From the NCBI GenBank assembly GCA_038087015.1, contig JASBNA010000005.1, positions 744,001 to 808,000 on the forward strand: a DNA stretch of 64,000 nt, read 5' to 3'. The position numbers and the translations under genes are program-made. This document shows positions 12,496 through 24,025 of the stretch, one piece after another. Source of the stretch: Cerrena zonata. Its lineage: Eukaryota > Basidiomycota > Agaricomycetes > Polyporales > Cerrenaceae. The notes beneath the pieces were generated by a model. That model had not been told where the DNA came from, ran no database searches, and saw only the letters and a program-made list of their open reading frames with translations. Each line of letters begins with the position of its first letter. Position 1 is the stretch's first letter.

Positions 12496-14280
12496 CTACC
12501 GGCTTGTGGCGTCGGACAGTTGGTTGATCTGTGAAAAGGCCTCCAGTACTGCAGGTACCGCGACCGCTTCAACACTCCCGGTTCCACCGGTAGACAGCAA
12601 CTGCTGTAACCTTGAGTTCTCCCGTCGAACCGCGTGAAGTTGACGTTCTAGCTCCGAGAAGCTCTGCATTAGTTTCGAATGTTCCTCGACCGTCTCCATG
12701 CTAATACTCTCTGCCTGTTCCTGACCAGCTCGTGCTAGATGGGCTTGATCCTCCCAGTACTTCCTTGAACGATCTTGGCGTTCTAGACGGTCTTGAAGCT
12801 CCTTCAGATTCTGTGCTGTAGTGGCGCGGTAAGCATCGGCAGTGCTGCGTTCAGTTTGAAGTTCGGCGGAAGTACGATCGAAATCTACTTTTGTGGCGGC
12901 GCATTTGCCTCTCAAACTTTCGACTTCTCCTATGAGTAATTTCTGTTCGTCCATCATGTAACACTTCTCTTGAGCCAAACGAGTGGCATCACTGAGATAC
13001 TGTAACATGAGCTCCTGCGTTCGGAGATGGTCGGTTTCGAGTGTTTGCAATCGTTGGATGAGCCTATAGTTGTCTTTATCCTTCCCTTTGAGTGGGTCGT
13101 CTAGGATTCGGATTAGGGACTCCACGTGTAAGTCTAACAGTCGGTGAGTGAGAATCTCTGCATAAGAACCGGAAGTGTAGCTTACTTGCTACAGCCTTTT
13201 CTTCTTGTTTGACTAGCTCTCGATTAAAAGCGTCACTATCCCGAACGACCACCGTTGAGACTTGAGGAGTACGAAAGGCAACTTGTTCAAGTATGGTATT
13301 CCGAGCGAGAGGTGGATTGAGACCTTTGAGTTTCTTATTGGACGGGGCACACTCTCGACTTGCGTTGCTTGACTTCCGCTTTAGAGAGGGTTTGTCCTTG
13401 TCCACTTGTACCAGGGCGGGTGTCTGCTTTGATCGGGGGTGAGCCAATTGAGCAGAAGGGGAGAGGGGTGTCTCTTTATCAGAAGATCGCTTTAGGCGAG
13501 CTGGCTTTGGAATGATAGGGTCTCTGCGAATCTTCAAACTGCGTTTTGATGGACCTGCTTGGGACGTTCGACTGTGCTTAGTTGCAGGAGGCGAAGGCTT
13601 GGCCCGAGCGGTAGCCGCATGAGAGGTAGGTGAGGAGAGAGCGACCGAAGTGATCTTGGGCTGGACGATCTGTTTTACTATCTTCAATTTCTCCCGTGGA
13701 AGGTTATGATAGCCTTGACAGAATATAGTCGAGTTGAAGCTGCAACCGAGTTTTCCATTACTACTACATACAGGCAGAAAAATGGAAGCTACCAACCTTT
13801 GGTCACTGTAATGAATCCCTTTGCTGTGGAAAAACGTTAGATATAATGAGATGTTGAAGAAAACAGTACGAACATGTTTTCTTCCCGAAGAATCTTTGGG
13901 AAGTCAATAGCGAGACTATCGCCGTCTGGGTAGAATAACGCCGCAATCCTCGTGGAGTCTTCCTGTAGAAAACACAGTAGGATGTGAGATGAAAAACATG
14001 ATATCCAGGCCTTTAGATGAAAACTCACGCCTTTTCGAGCTACACTCAAGCCGAACGCTGTAATGCCTCCACTAACATATCTCGCTTCGTGAATCTTGTA
14101 CCCTACAATACCAAGCCTTCGAAGAACTCTACGTGCACACTCTTCCGAAAACACCTGAGCTCTAGTAACGGAGTCATTGAGAATCAGTCGAAAATATTCG
14201 GCCAACCGCCCGTTATAGCGGATTTTGAGTTGGGCGACGAGCAAGTCTGGAGATGGTGTAGACTTGGTCAACTCGGGCAT
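12496..14280 (-). CDS. Uncharacterised basic coiled-coil protein (C)
   Basis: Four exons (14280-14029, 13962-13874, 13823-13186, 13133-12496) give 538 residues. The first in-frame ATG is at 14280 (MPELTKSTPSPDLLV); an upstream GTG in the same frame follows a stop. Residues 1-140 form a compact domain (QLKIRYNGRLAEYFRLILN, CARRVLRRLGIVGYKIHEARYVSGG, RIAALFYPDG). Residues 160-310 are disordered, Lys/Arg/Ser/Pro-rich with several basic clusters (KRSLKIRRD, SLKRKSS, SNKKLKG), suggesting nuclear location. Residues about 330-510 are a long coiled coil (RLIQRLQTLETDHLRTQEL through ELERQLHAVRRENSRLQQLL). The end (AVPAVLEAFSQINQLSD) faintly resembles the end of paralogue A (FIPAMLSAMESLSRLSQ). Function is not known to me; a structural or chromatin role is inference. 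Confidence 0.75.
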
Positions 14281-14660
14281 GACGGTAGAGGGCGAAGAGA
14301 TAACAGCATAGGGGTCCACATGTCAAACCTTGCCTGAATGTATGTTTTAGGGAAACGGAAGAACAGACATCCGACTCAAATTGTTTTTAGCCGAGACCCA
14401 ATATTCCAAAAGTGGAAGGTATATAGGAACGAGTGTAGCCGTAGATAAGCGGGATGTCTCAGACTTCGCCCCCGAATTCTCAACAAAAGTCACACTAAAT
14501 ATGGGACTCTCGACCAACACATCGTTATCATTAGTCTTCTCTGTGAAAACAACATAATGTACTTAATCGTTACTAAAAAAAATTCTTCCCCCTCATAAAC
14601 ACTTCGTATCAACTGTGGCTGTGGGGCATGGCTGGACGTTGATTATCGATGATTTGAACT
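14281..14660. other. Spacer
   Basis: Between the start of the basic coiled-coil gene and the stop of the tetraspan gene, both on the minus strand. No supported feature; an A-run is present near 14575. Confidence 0.4.
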
Positions 14661-15574
14661 TTAAACCCGGTTGCTACCGTGTGAGTTGTCAGGCATGGTG
14701 AATGCGTAGGGTGACCTTGCTGAGGTCCAACCTCCTTGGATCGCGGGGGAAGCGTCGTAGGTCGTGCGCATGACGGGAGCGGCCTCAGCAGCGACAATGA
14801 TGGGTTGTTGAGGACGCATTCTCTTCTCGTCTTCCTCCTTGTCGAGTTCGTGCTCCTCGTAGAGTTGGCCAACGTAGTCAAAGACAATGAAGATACCGGC
14901 TAAGAAGTGTATGTCAGATTAGAATTATAACCCAAACTCAGTAGAACAGATACGTACCCAACATGAAGATCCAGACAATGACGAAAGCGACCACAATGAG
15001 AACACGTATGAGATCAAATCCACGCTGGCAGAACCAGTGTGTGACTTTCGCACCCTCCCCTTCGCCTCCGTTTCCACCATCGCACTTGTCAAGGAAACCG
15101 TTCTTGGAATTGTCTCGGTGGAAGAGCGTCCACACAAAGAAGATACCAATAGCGATGTTAGCGAGGGTGTTGATGGTAGTGGTGTACGCATAGGAAGTGA
15201 CGAAACCGCGGATTTTGAAGAGACAGCCGAGCAATCTGAATCTCAGATTAGTTTGGTTGACAATTGATTAGCAGACCAAGTACTTACCCGAATAGCGAAA
15301 TTACTGCGGTAAGAGTCCAGATGATACAGATGAACCATAATGCAAGTTGCTGGCGGGAATCCAACTCCAACTCTTTCTTCACTGTGCACGGGGAAACAAA
15401 TGATGAGAACAAAGTCTCCTGAAACGGAAATTGGGACGTACTGATCTTGTGAATCTCCATAAAGCCGATGACGCTAACAACGCCGCCCATAGCCAAACCT
15501 AAAAAGGAATGGCAGAAGACACCAAACCTCACTGGGAGGCAGCAACAGAATTTTCGAGATGCAACGTAGCCCAT
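14661..15574 (-). CDS. Four-helix integral membrane protein, unknown function
   Basis: Exons run from ATG 15574 (MGYVASRKFCCCLPVRFGVF) to the TAA at 14661-14663. Four hydrophobic segments are visible: HSFLGLAMGGVVSVIGF; LALWFICIIWTLTAVISLFG; YTTTINTLANIAIGIFFVWTLF; and VLIVVAFVIVWIFMLGTYLF-like sequence before a splice site. A Cys-rich N-terminus (KFCCCLP) may be acylated. A hydrophilic loop with DKCDGGNGGEGEGAKVTHWFC lies between helices 3 and 4. The cytosolic tail is acidic and then Ser/Pro-rich (YEEHELDKEEDEKRM, ending SHGSNRV). Such tetraspan proteins of MARVEL-like topology are common in basidiomycetes, but I cannot name the family. Confidence 0.75.
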
Positions 15575-16484
15575 TTTGAGCGTTCAAATCAGTAGCACAA
15601 GGAGTGAAGTTTGCTCAAGTAGGTGCAGTCGTCGACGCCGAAGTGTCGTAAAGTTCGTGAGTTCGAAAAATGTGCAGAGGAAGCAAGAAAAACAGAGAAG
15701 ACTTTAGAAACGGAGGGTCGTGAAGTGAAGGTCGAAAGTAGGGCCAGCCTGGGGGAACAGCATTGCACGATGGAGGTTTATATATCCCATCTGCCCCGTC
15801 GCCACGCGTCGGGCGGTTTCATCGTGATTGTTTGATGGATGATGGGAGAGTACTGGTTTGCATTTTTTCATAGCCGGTTGTGGAAATGAATTGTTTGATT
15901 AGTTTTCTGACATATTTCTTACCCTTTACTTACAGAGGGGGTGTAATCTCAGGGTAGAAACCACAGACTCATAAAGGAGAATGGAAGCGGGGACCTCCAG
16001 TAAGTCAGTGACCGTCCTTATCTCTAAGTGCCCATATAGTACTCAAGCGCTAGATCAATTTCAATGATCGTAGTTTGATCGACGTACCTATAGTCATTTC
16101 ACTACATGGTCGCGGACTATGATTTCTGTCACTTGTGTGTCCTCTGCGCTCATCGAACGGTTATGAATCTAAGAATATGACGCTAGCGCGTCGAAAGATA
16201 TTTTTATACGACGGCGATGTTAGTATTGCTATAAATAGTGGACCTCATATCAAAGACGGGAGATATCAACTGTTGTCCATCGTTGGCCACATGTGACGAG
16301 CCTCTTATTAGAACTGTCAGAATATCCAAAGACTTGAATGATGACGAACGAGGATTAAAACGCACCAACCATCGTCAATCGCTGACCACAAGTGACGTCA
16401 GTGTCAGTGGAGAGACGTAGAATCTGCTCATCCGTTACGTTTGAAAGGAAGGCGAACCTAGAATCATGAAGAATATACGTCAGG
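15575..16484. other. Divergent intergenic region
   Basis: Between the tetraspan gene (-) and the hemerythrin gene (+). Only short, motif-free frames occur. Presumed to hold both promoters. Confidence 0.45.
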
Positions 16485-16490
16485 TATAAA
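16485..16490 (+). promoter_or_regulatory. TATA-like box upstream of the hemerythrin gene
   Basis: TATAAA sits 37 bp before the chosen ATG at 16522, so the leader would be very short if this is the functional element. Inference from sequence only. Confidence 0.35.
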
Positions 16491-16521
16491 GGTGCATGGA
16501 GCACTGCACCTAGTACTGTCC

Positions 16522-17426
16522 ATGTCGTCTCTCGCCTTACGTTCGCCAGCCATTCGTATCGTCCGAGCTATTTCTCCACGAATTACGTCGAACCAAACTT
16601 ACATACGCACAATGTCCTTCAAAACTCTATTCCAGGCGATCAAAGAAGACCATGAAGAGGTTCGTATAGAGTGCTCTTCAGACCTTGGATCAGAGGCGTC
16701 TTAACATTGGAGTATAGATGTATGAATATCATGATCAATACAAGCGAGCTCGTGAGAAAGGCGATGTTGAAGCCCAAACGCGATGGATCAACCAGTTGCG
16801 ATGGGAAATTGCTCGACATGCTGTTGGCGAGGAGATCGTTGTATATCCTTTGATGGAGAAGCACCTCGGTGAGAAGGGGAAAAAACTCGCCGATCATGAC
16901 CGAGAGGAGCACACGGTGAGATCAGAGACTAGTGATTTGACAGTATTCAGTGTATTAAATTTGTGAGTCATAGCGAGTGAAAGAAGACCTGTATAAACTC
17001 GAGGGGATGCAAGTTAGCTCAGCCGAGTTCCATGAGTTGCTTACACGCATGATGGCCGATCTGCACCACCATAACGACGATGAAGAAATCGATGACCTGC
17101 CGTTATTGGAGCCTGTTATTGGTGAGACCGCGAGCAAGGAGGCAGCACAAAGCTTCAAACAAACAAAGAAGTTTGTTCCAACCAGGTGAAGTTGCAAGTG
17201 GATTTAAGTCATGGTTTCCAAGTCACTAACGGAAAACGATAGAGCACACCCTTCAGTCCCAAACAAGCCGCCGTTTGAGACTTTGGTAGGTTTCCTTGCG
17301 GCACCGATCGACAAATTGAAAGATGCTTTCGCCTCATTCCCAACTGCAGAGGAGAAGGAGTCTGCAGAGAAGGAGTTGGAGACGCGAGACCACGATGCAG
17401 CAGCCGGAAGAGCAGCTGGACATTGA
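16522..17426 (+). CDS. Hemerythrin-like domain protein, probable mitochondrial
   Basis: Exons 16522-16659, 16718-16915, 16974-17185 and 17243-17426 give 243 residues. The N-terminus (MSSLALRSPAIRIVRAISPR) is basic, Ser/Arg-rich and amphipathic, fitting a mitochondrial presequence; a second Met (MSFKTLFQ) could start a cytosolic form. The four-helix hemerythrin metal ligands are visible: IKEDHEE, YEYHDQY, the HAVGEEIVVYPLME segment, LADHDREEH, and the last helix LHHHNDDEEIDDLP, which supply the His and Glu/Asp ligands for a di-iron or similar site. After the domain comes an Ala/Lys-rich tail (PTAEEKESAEKELE). The family binds O2, NO or metal; the role in fungi is not settled. Confidence 0.85.
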
Positions 17427-17851
17427 CTGAACACCTGCTAGTGTAGATTAGATGTGTAGTCATACAAACTGTACAATAGAGATTTTGCGGAGATACGTTC
17501 AAGACACGTATGTTACTGCTTCAAAACTGTTTCTTCGCGGGTTTTGACAGAGATTACATAAGCAGGAAATATTACCTAATTAGGTTCTATCTCTTCGCAC
17601 TACTATCAAATGATATCCCACACAACTTGTCAGACATCTGGCCATGTGGACCTGACCTTGTCGGAGAAATGTGGCTCTTACAGCGTTCGGCTTCAAAACA
17701 TTCCTCTATTCCATCATACTTTCAACTCTGAAACTAACACACAACTATTTAATACCTAAATCCTAGATCAACCGATGATGGGTAAAGGGCGAGCTCCCCT
17801 GTAGAAAGGACCTTAATACGAAGTATAAGTACAAATATAATTTATGGCAGC
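17427..17851. other. Short region between convergent genes
   Basis: 3' flanks of the hemerythrin gene (+) and of the small secreted protein gene (-). No supported feature. Confidence 0.4.
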
Positions 17852-18608
17852 TTACCCATTTCCGAGGTGCAAAGGAGGATCACGGCAGAGTCCAAGGGTC
17901 CTCAACGCTCCAACACAAGGTCCGCCAGCATTCCGTTTGGCCAACTCACTGAATAGCTAAAAGGATATTGGCCGAAAAGAAGCATAGGCTTAACTTACAT
18001 TCCAGATAATCTCTCGTCCCTCGACTCCAGGAAAGGGATGTGGCTATTGACAGAATAAGTGAAATGGAGAGGTCGGAATAGGCATCGACTTACCCGCCGA
18101 TCCTTCCTGGGGTACGAGGATGCGTGTTGAAGCAATCAGCTGGAATGGTAGCGGGGTCGCCAGAACAATGAATATTAATAATACGTTTCGCCATTTGACT
18201 AGAAGCATGCGTGAGCACCATGTCTTCATCGTTTAAAATTTCACTTACATCTGAGATGATTGTCGTGAGAGCAAGTCCTCTACTTCGCGCTTGAACGAGA
18301 CGGGATGAATTCTAGCTCTCTTGTCAGACAAACATTTTATCATATACGTAAACGCATACTAACCCGGGGCCTGGCATGAACTTTGGGAGCTGACTGCAGA
18401 ATGCAGGTTTTGGGGTGCTGGGATCCCCGGAGCATGCGGGGATAACAATCCGCTTGACAAATTCACTATAAATGTTGGAAGAGGTTTAGTAGGACAAATA
18501 ATGTATTCTCTGCAAAGAGACTGACGCTTCATTGAGAGCGAATGCGGGAGCAACCACGCCGGAAAGCAGAACGGCAGCAGCGAAGGCAAGAAGGGACTTG
18601 AAAAACAT
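17852..18608 (-). CDS. Small secreted protein with duplicated Cys motif, unknown function
   Basis: Begins at ATG 18608 with a clear signal peptide (MFFKSLLAFAAAVLLSGVVA). Splicing at five short introns keeps one frame to the TAA at 17852-17854. The mature chain holds two related units: RIVIPACSGDPSTPKPAFC and RIINIHCSGDPATIPADC, separated by a linker with KREVEDLLSRQSS. A third Cys pair follows near the end (GGPCVGALRTLGLC). The last intron needs the acceptor ttcag rather than the nearer tag to stay open. The even spacing of Cys residues suggests disulphides in an extracellular or vacuolar protein. I do not recognise the family. Confidence 0.6.
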
Positions 18609-19276
18609 CGTGAAGATAAGAGATTCGTTAAGAAGGTGTCGTTAGAAAGAAGGTTGAGAAATAAAAAATGAGATAGGCTGTCGAAGAAACATCAGTAAAT
18701 GAAACACTTCATGAAGGGTTACGAGTACTCACTTGCCGGCACCTAACTCGAAGGGAGATTGAAATGAAGAGGAAGTGATCAGACCAGCACCTGTCCGATG
18801 AGAATTTCTAGGATATTTCTATGGGTCTTATATAGGCTTTAGTCTGAGCGTTACCGATGCACGGATGACTGTGGGTCGACAGGCGTTACGGGGAGCGGGC
18901 GGCATACAAGGGAACTGGAATTGGAGTAAGCGAAGAAGGCAATGTTTCTTCCCGTTATTTTAGCTCCTTTTGGTGGATTGTCTGACTTGCATGATATGTA
19001 TTGAATCACATATCCAAGCCCTACACAGCCTGGTATCCAACATCAAGTTGATAGTGAGACATTCAAGTTGAATTTCAATACGTACACCAGAGTCAGCATG
19101 TGAATTTATATTTATTGAAGATCATAGAATATGTCGAGCCGTATGTATGGAGCTATATGTATAAGTCAAGTGGTAGAGCCTAGGGTCTAGAACAAGGTAC
19201 ACGAAAGGCGTCGAGATCGAGTCAGCTTCAGGATCAGAGGTTCACAATCTAAAGAGCGAGTGGTTTTCAAGACTTG
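18609..19276. other. Intergenic region
   Basis: Upstream of the small secreted protein gene. A TATA-like cctTATATAgg lies near 18828-18837 (about 225 bp from the ATG). Otherwise nothing supported. Confidence 0.35.
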
Positions 19277-20720
19277 CTAAAGAAGCGGGTTGAGGTTAGC
19301 ATTGAAATCATCATGATCCGCTTCGGACATGCGCTTGAGAATGAAGCTGATGGAGGTAAGGTAGGTGCAGTCGAACACGTCAGTGCTGTCCGTGTCGCTA
19401 GAGAGTAAGACAGCTCGTGCCGTCAATGACAGCCGAGCCAGAGTCGCCATGTCTGGAGAAGGCACCAGACTTGGAGTTATGAGGCAAGACAGAGATTTCC
19501 TTCGACATCTAACCAGGCTAGCCTTCAGAGTAGACCCTAGTGAACGAATGGATCGTGTTGAGGTGCCCGACAGTGAGGCCAGGGCCATAACCACGGTTGA
19601 GGACTATGATGTACGGGTCTTCTTTCTGGTACCTCGGAACTTGAGGAGGCGGTCCCCCGGGTACTCGAACGAATGCGGGTCAGCACGATTGGGGTTCCTT
19701 CAGGCCGTAAACTTGTCAATGGGAATGGTGGTTCAGAGGTCGATGACGTTTCCGACGAGGTTGCTCAAGTCGACTGTAGAAGCATCAATCTCGATTACTG
19801 CCCAGTCTTCTATAAAACGATCCTTCCCGACGTTGAAACCGATAGGGGGAGACAAAACAACATGGCAGAGGATACGGTTCTCCAGACTCTTCCAGTCCCT
19901 AGGGACGTCAGAAAGGAGTACTTTGAGAGCTTCAATTGTCTTCTTCGCCTGTTTCATCTGGAACTGAACCTCCTCCCGCTCTGCCTCAGCGTCATCCTGC
20001 TCAGCGGCCTTCAACCGCCTCTCGAGCTGCTCCATGATGATACATTTGTTGCGGATTTCGAATTCGATGGCCGTGCTATACTTCTTGATAGCGGCATCGC
20101 CAGATAACGGCATGTTCTTGCGAGGTTCGCTGAGGTACTTGTAGAGAGAATCAGGATCGGGGTAGAGGACGATGTGTGTAGCTGTAACGAGGTAGATCTT
20201 GTCAGGGTAGCGAGGGTCGGAGATGAAAAATCCGCTGGTTCCCCCGATGTATGGTGTATCTACGGCGCAAATAGGGATACCGAGGTTAGTGGAGAAAGGT
20301 TCTCGAGCTCGGACGGTGGGGTTGGAGGTGGGGATGGGTTAGTACATCTTGGCGGAATGGGTGACCTCCGACTCGCGAATTTCGACGTGGACATCGTAGA
20401 AAGCGTGACGAGTAAGGATATTCTTGCAGTCAGTTGCAATCCCGATGCCATCCTCAGCAGATATGGTGCCAGGAATAACTCCTACCCATATGATAATGGG
20501 AGAGGAAGGATCTCCAGCTTGCCCCATGCGTGTTGTGTCCAGACTCGTACACTTCACTCCCTTGGAGTCCAGATAGGCAACCATAGCGGGAACAACGCTG
20601 GATCCCCGGATCGCTTGGAGAGGGTGTTAGCCAATGGAACTAGTCTCCTTGGGACAAAGGTATGCTTCTGCGCCCGTTAGCGTGACCCAGACATTGGCAC
20701 TAGAACGAGCAACCAAGAGG
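19277..20720 (-). pseudogene. Decayed gene of a basidiomycete PA-clan (trypsin-fold) peptidase-like family
   Basis: Read on the minus strand, protein similarity runs from TGAEAYLCPKETSSIG near 20680 down to ILKRMSEADHDDFN near 19300. Pieces in order: a domain with VYLVTATH-like sequence and a coiled stretch (MEQLERRLKAAEQDDAEAER), then GLTVGHLNTIHSFTRVYSEG, MSKEISVLPHNSKSGAFSRH and GDSGSAVIDG (plus 19421-19448), the trypsin-type catalytic Ser motif. In-frame stops interrupt it at 20339-20341, 19733-19735, 19700-19702, 19518-19520 and 19509-19511, and a deletion with frame change follows GDSGSAVIDG. The family match is from memory of Agaricomycete proteins; the catalytic activity of intact members is not known to me. 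Several stops fit single C-to-T or G-to-A changes. Not functional as a protease. Confidence 0.65.
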
Positions 20721-22135
20721 ATATGCCGTGGTAGAATTACTTGGCCTCTATATGTACCGACGAAGGAGGATACGGAGCAGTAGAACCTGCGCTACTGGCA
20801 GTGTCGCACAAGGGTTGAGAGTCAAGATCGTTGGTAGTGGCCGTGGTAACATGAGTGGCGACGTCCTGGGAGGCAAGTACTCGGCACTAATCCTGCATGT
20901 ACCGTGACCAAGCAGACGTCTCTCCTCAGTATTTTCGACGCTGCACTTGTAAATCTTTTAATCTTCTAGAACAATGATGTAAAAGGGTTGAGTTGATCAA
21001 ACAAACCTGCTCCAGCTTAAAAGGGATTCACTTTGGATAGGGTATGCTAGATTGAAGAAAGGCAGAACTCATATGGGCAGTGGTAAGTTTCATGTCCTAA
21101 AATGGAATGTGTCATACTGCCTTGATGGAGAGCAGCGCTTCACACTTTCCGAGTCCGAGTCTGACGGGGCGGCGGCGTTGATCGCATTCATGACCGTATT
21201 GTACATTTTGCCACTACAACTTGTTCTCAGTTTGCATTGCGATTATCTATTATCAGGTATATAACTCTGACTTTCTCGATCATTGACACGTATGCTCATT
21301 CAAGTTGGGGGCGGGACTGTGTGACTACTACCCGGGCCTGAAACGCATCTATATCCCTCCGCCGGGCTACTCAAGGCTACATCATGCACCGTGATCCTGT
21401 GCAAGCCTTTGAAAACATAGCAGGAGATTAATACTAACGCTATAGCAAATACTCCCCCATGTGGCTCCGAATAATTAGGCCAGTTGGGGCAATCCTTAAG
21501 GCTTAATGCGTCAACCATCTACCTGTATCTTTGCTAAGATCACCGAGTGAATACTTTCAAACATTTGTGCAATTGCTTACTCATTGAGCCCTCACAGAAT
21601 GAATCATATGCATGAGTAGATTGACGAGATCTTGGTTGTTCCTGATCTCTTTCGACCTCGATGCTAATCTTCACAAAGGTAGCATACGAGGGGTAACTCG
21701 GTGTTCAGAACCGAGTAGAAACTCTCAAATGAACTCCGACACATATCTAGCTCCCCGATTCCGCCTATTGATACCATTGGCCAAGGGTGCATCTAGTTTC
21801 AACTGCTTTCGGTGGCGACGACTAGCCCTTATTGGTATGACTCGTTGGTGGTTCCCACATGTAATGTTAAAAGAGGCATTGCATTGTGTCAATAGCCTTC
21901 CCGATGATTGGTATCCTGTCAACTCCACCGCGTGTTTCCCCTGATATGGCTCTGCCAGCATTGGATTCACGACCATCGTATTCGAGTGTAATTATGTCTT
22001 CATTTTAAAGCTACGATGCGTGACTGTGGTATGGAATGGTACGGACACGGTTGCAATACTCTGTCCGATATATATATCCGAGGCTTTCATCCTATGCATG
22101 TCATCATACCACCTCCACAATTCTAGTCCTATAAA
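20721..22135. other. Gene-poor intergenic region
   Basis: Contains only short frames without motif on both strands. No repeat, RNA gene or coding unit that I can support. Confidence 0.45.
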
Positions 22136-24025
22136 ATGTCTTCAAATGCATACTTTGAATTTGTGTCGCAGGATTACATTAATAAATATATCACAAGTGA
22201 GTCCTGTTGCTTCAGTCTATTTGTATACAGTGAATTAATATACATGCACTCACCAGCTTCAGCGGTTGTATTCCTCGTGTACGATATCATCCTTAATCTT
22301 GTATCTGAGGTAACATGTCCGTTGAATCTCATCTTATTTCTCTGATACTGATATACTCTGTCCTTAGTACCATTTTATCTGGAGGTGCATCAGAATGTTT
22401 TCATACGGAGAGCAATACTTAAACAAACACTAGAACACAATGGGGGGCTGTCAAATCCCTGTACTATTTTGCTCGATATGGAGCTTTAATCAATTTATCG
22501 TATGTTTCTTTATCAGAACTAACCCTCACGAATTGACCTCTTTTAAACCCCCCTGCAGGATAAGTTTTATTGGTCAGTACATGTCCTACCCGTCGCCCAG
22601 CTTGTGTTGACTTACACATAATAGTCCATCTCATCCCTGCACCGTCCCACAAAGTAATCAGACCCTTGTATTCATCTTTGCTTCACCTATCTAACATTAA
22701 TGTTTTTAGATGTAAGTCAAACTTCGTAGCTGTCGCCCTTGACCTAACAACGTTCCATAAGATGCGAAGCACAAACATGGTTGTATGTCGTGTGAGTACT
22801 ATTATATCTCACCTTTTTTCTTTGTCTCACAGAATATCGAATAGCTTCGGGCCTACAATGTTCTCGATAATTGTAAATACAATCTTTGTACTACGAATCA
22901 GAGCCTTGTATAATCAAAGCCGCAAAGGTGAAACTCATCCCATAGTACTAGGAAATTGTACATACTCACCCGTGGCTATGCGCAGTTCTGCTCTTCCTCG
23001 TTCTCTTAGTCACTGGTGAGTCATATCCTCAGCGGCATGATATCGAAACTGAAATGATTCGTCTACAGTCGAATTTGCAGTGAAGTGGATCACTTTTCTC
23101 ACCCGTGTCTTGTTGAACTAAGGAGAACCCAGCTCGAGATGTATGGGGCTATAAGCACTATGCTCTCATCCACACTCATTATCTCCTTACCTGGTGTCAC
23201 TTGGAGAGGTTGTTCGTTGATCGTATCACCGGAAATCAGACATAAGACACTCTTCGCTTGGTAAAGGGTTCTCTAAAGTTAGAATCATCACCAGGAGAAC
23301 TGATAATATTTTCCAGGATCCCATGCCTTTGCGTCGCGTGTTTGTATCCTTTTATTTACTACGACGGAACTATACTCATCTCTCCCGTATAGTAACCTTC
23401 TTTGTCATGACATCATATAAATGCCTCGTTGTCATTCAGAAATATGCATGGTACTCGTTCAAAGGCTCCTCATCACTATTACACCTCCTCGCGAAAGATG
23501 GGACGATATATTTTCTGCTGTCAGTCTTATTCCCCTCTTGTTCTTGTGTTTCCTTAACTAACATAATTTTATAGTATATTCTGTACGTGCCCTACTGTCG
23601 TCGGCGTAGAGAACGAATCTCAGATTTTATGGCCTAACAGGCATTTGCCTCGTGTGTACCCTGTTTGTGACGATCGATAATTTACAGGCCTCGTCAAACG
23701 GACCAATAGAGTAAATATTTATATGTCAACAACTACACATCCTGTACTAACATCGTATTTCAGCTGGTTCATGGCGCTTTACTCGTTAGCCGTGAGTAAC
23801 CCCTTCCGAGTCATTGATGAAGTTTCAGGAACCTAACTGCAAATTATTCTCTAGGGATCTCGTCTTATCCTCAATTTACGAATGGCAGCTGCGAAAAGTA
23901 AACCTGACTCTACTACTTCGGAGCAAACTGCGAGGACTAGGCATACGGATTATGACGTAGATTTGGGCACCATTTTCACCTTCCAAGCTGGCGAAAGCAG
24001 CTTCAACACCTCTATCCCGTGTTGA
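22136..24025 (+). CDS. DUF6533-type seven-helix membrane protein, copy 1
   Basis: Starts MSSNAYFEFVSQD at ATG 22136 and ends at TGA 24023-24025 (GESSFNTSIPC). The DUF6533 signature is visible after the first intron: TVVFLVYDIILNLVSE, then WGAVKSLYYFARYGALINLS. Later exons include CKSNFVAVALDLT, FGPTMFSIIVNTIFVLRIRALYNQSRK and, near the end, GSRLILNLRMAAAKSK and the tail DYDVDLGTIFTF. These proteins are abundant in Agaricomycetes and have seven helices; their role is unknown. The copy at 28918-30790 on the other strand shares all these blocks, with the FGPTMFSIIVNTIFVLRIRA segment identical. Exon borders between 22500 and 23000 are unsure, so a partly decayed gene is possible. Confidence 0.6.

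Noticed and set aside
14281..14319. Longer N-terminus of the basic coiled-coil protein from an in-frame GTG
   Set aside because: GTG starts are not used in such nuclear genes; an in-frame stop lies just upstream and the ATG at 14280 is adequate.
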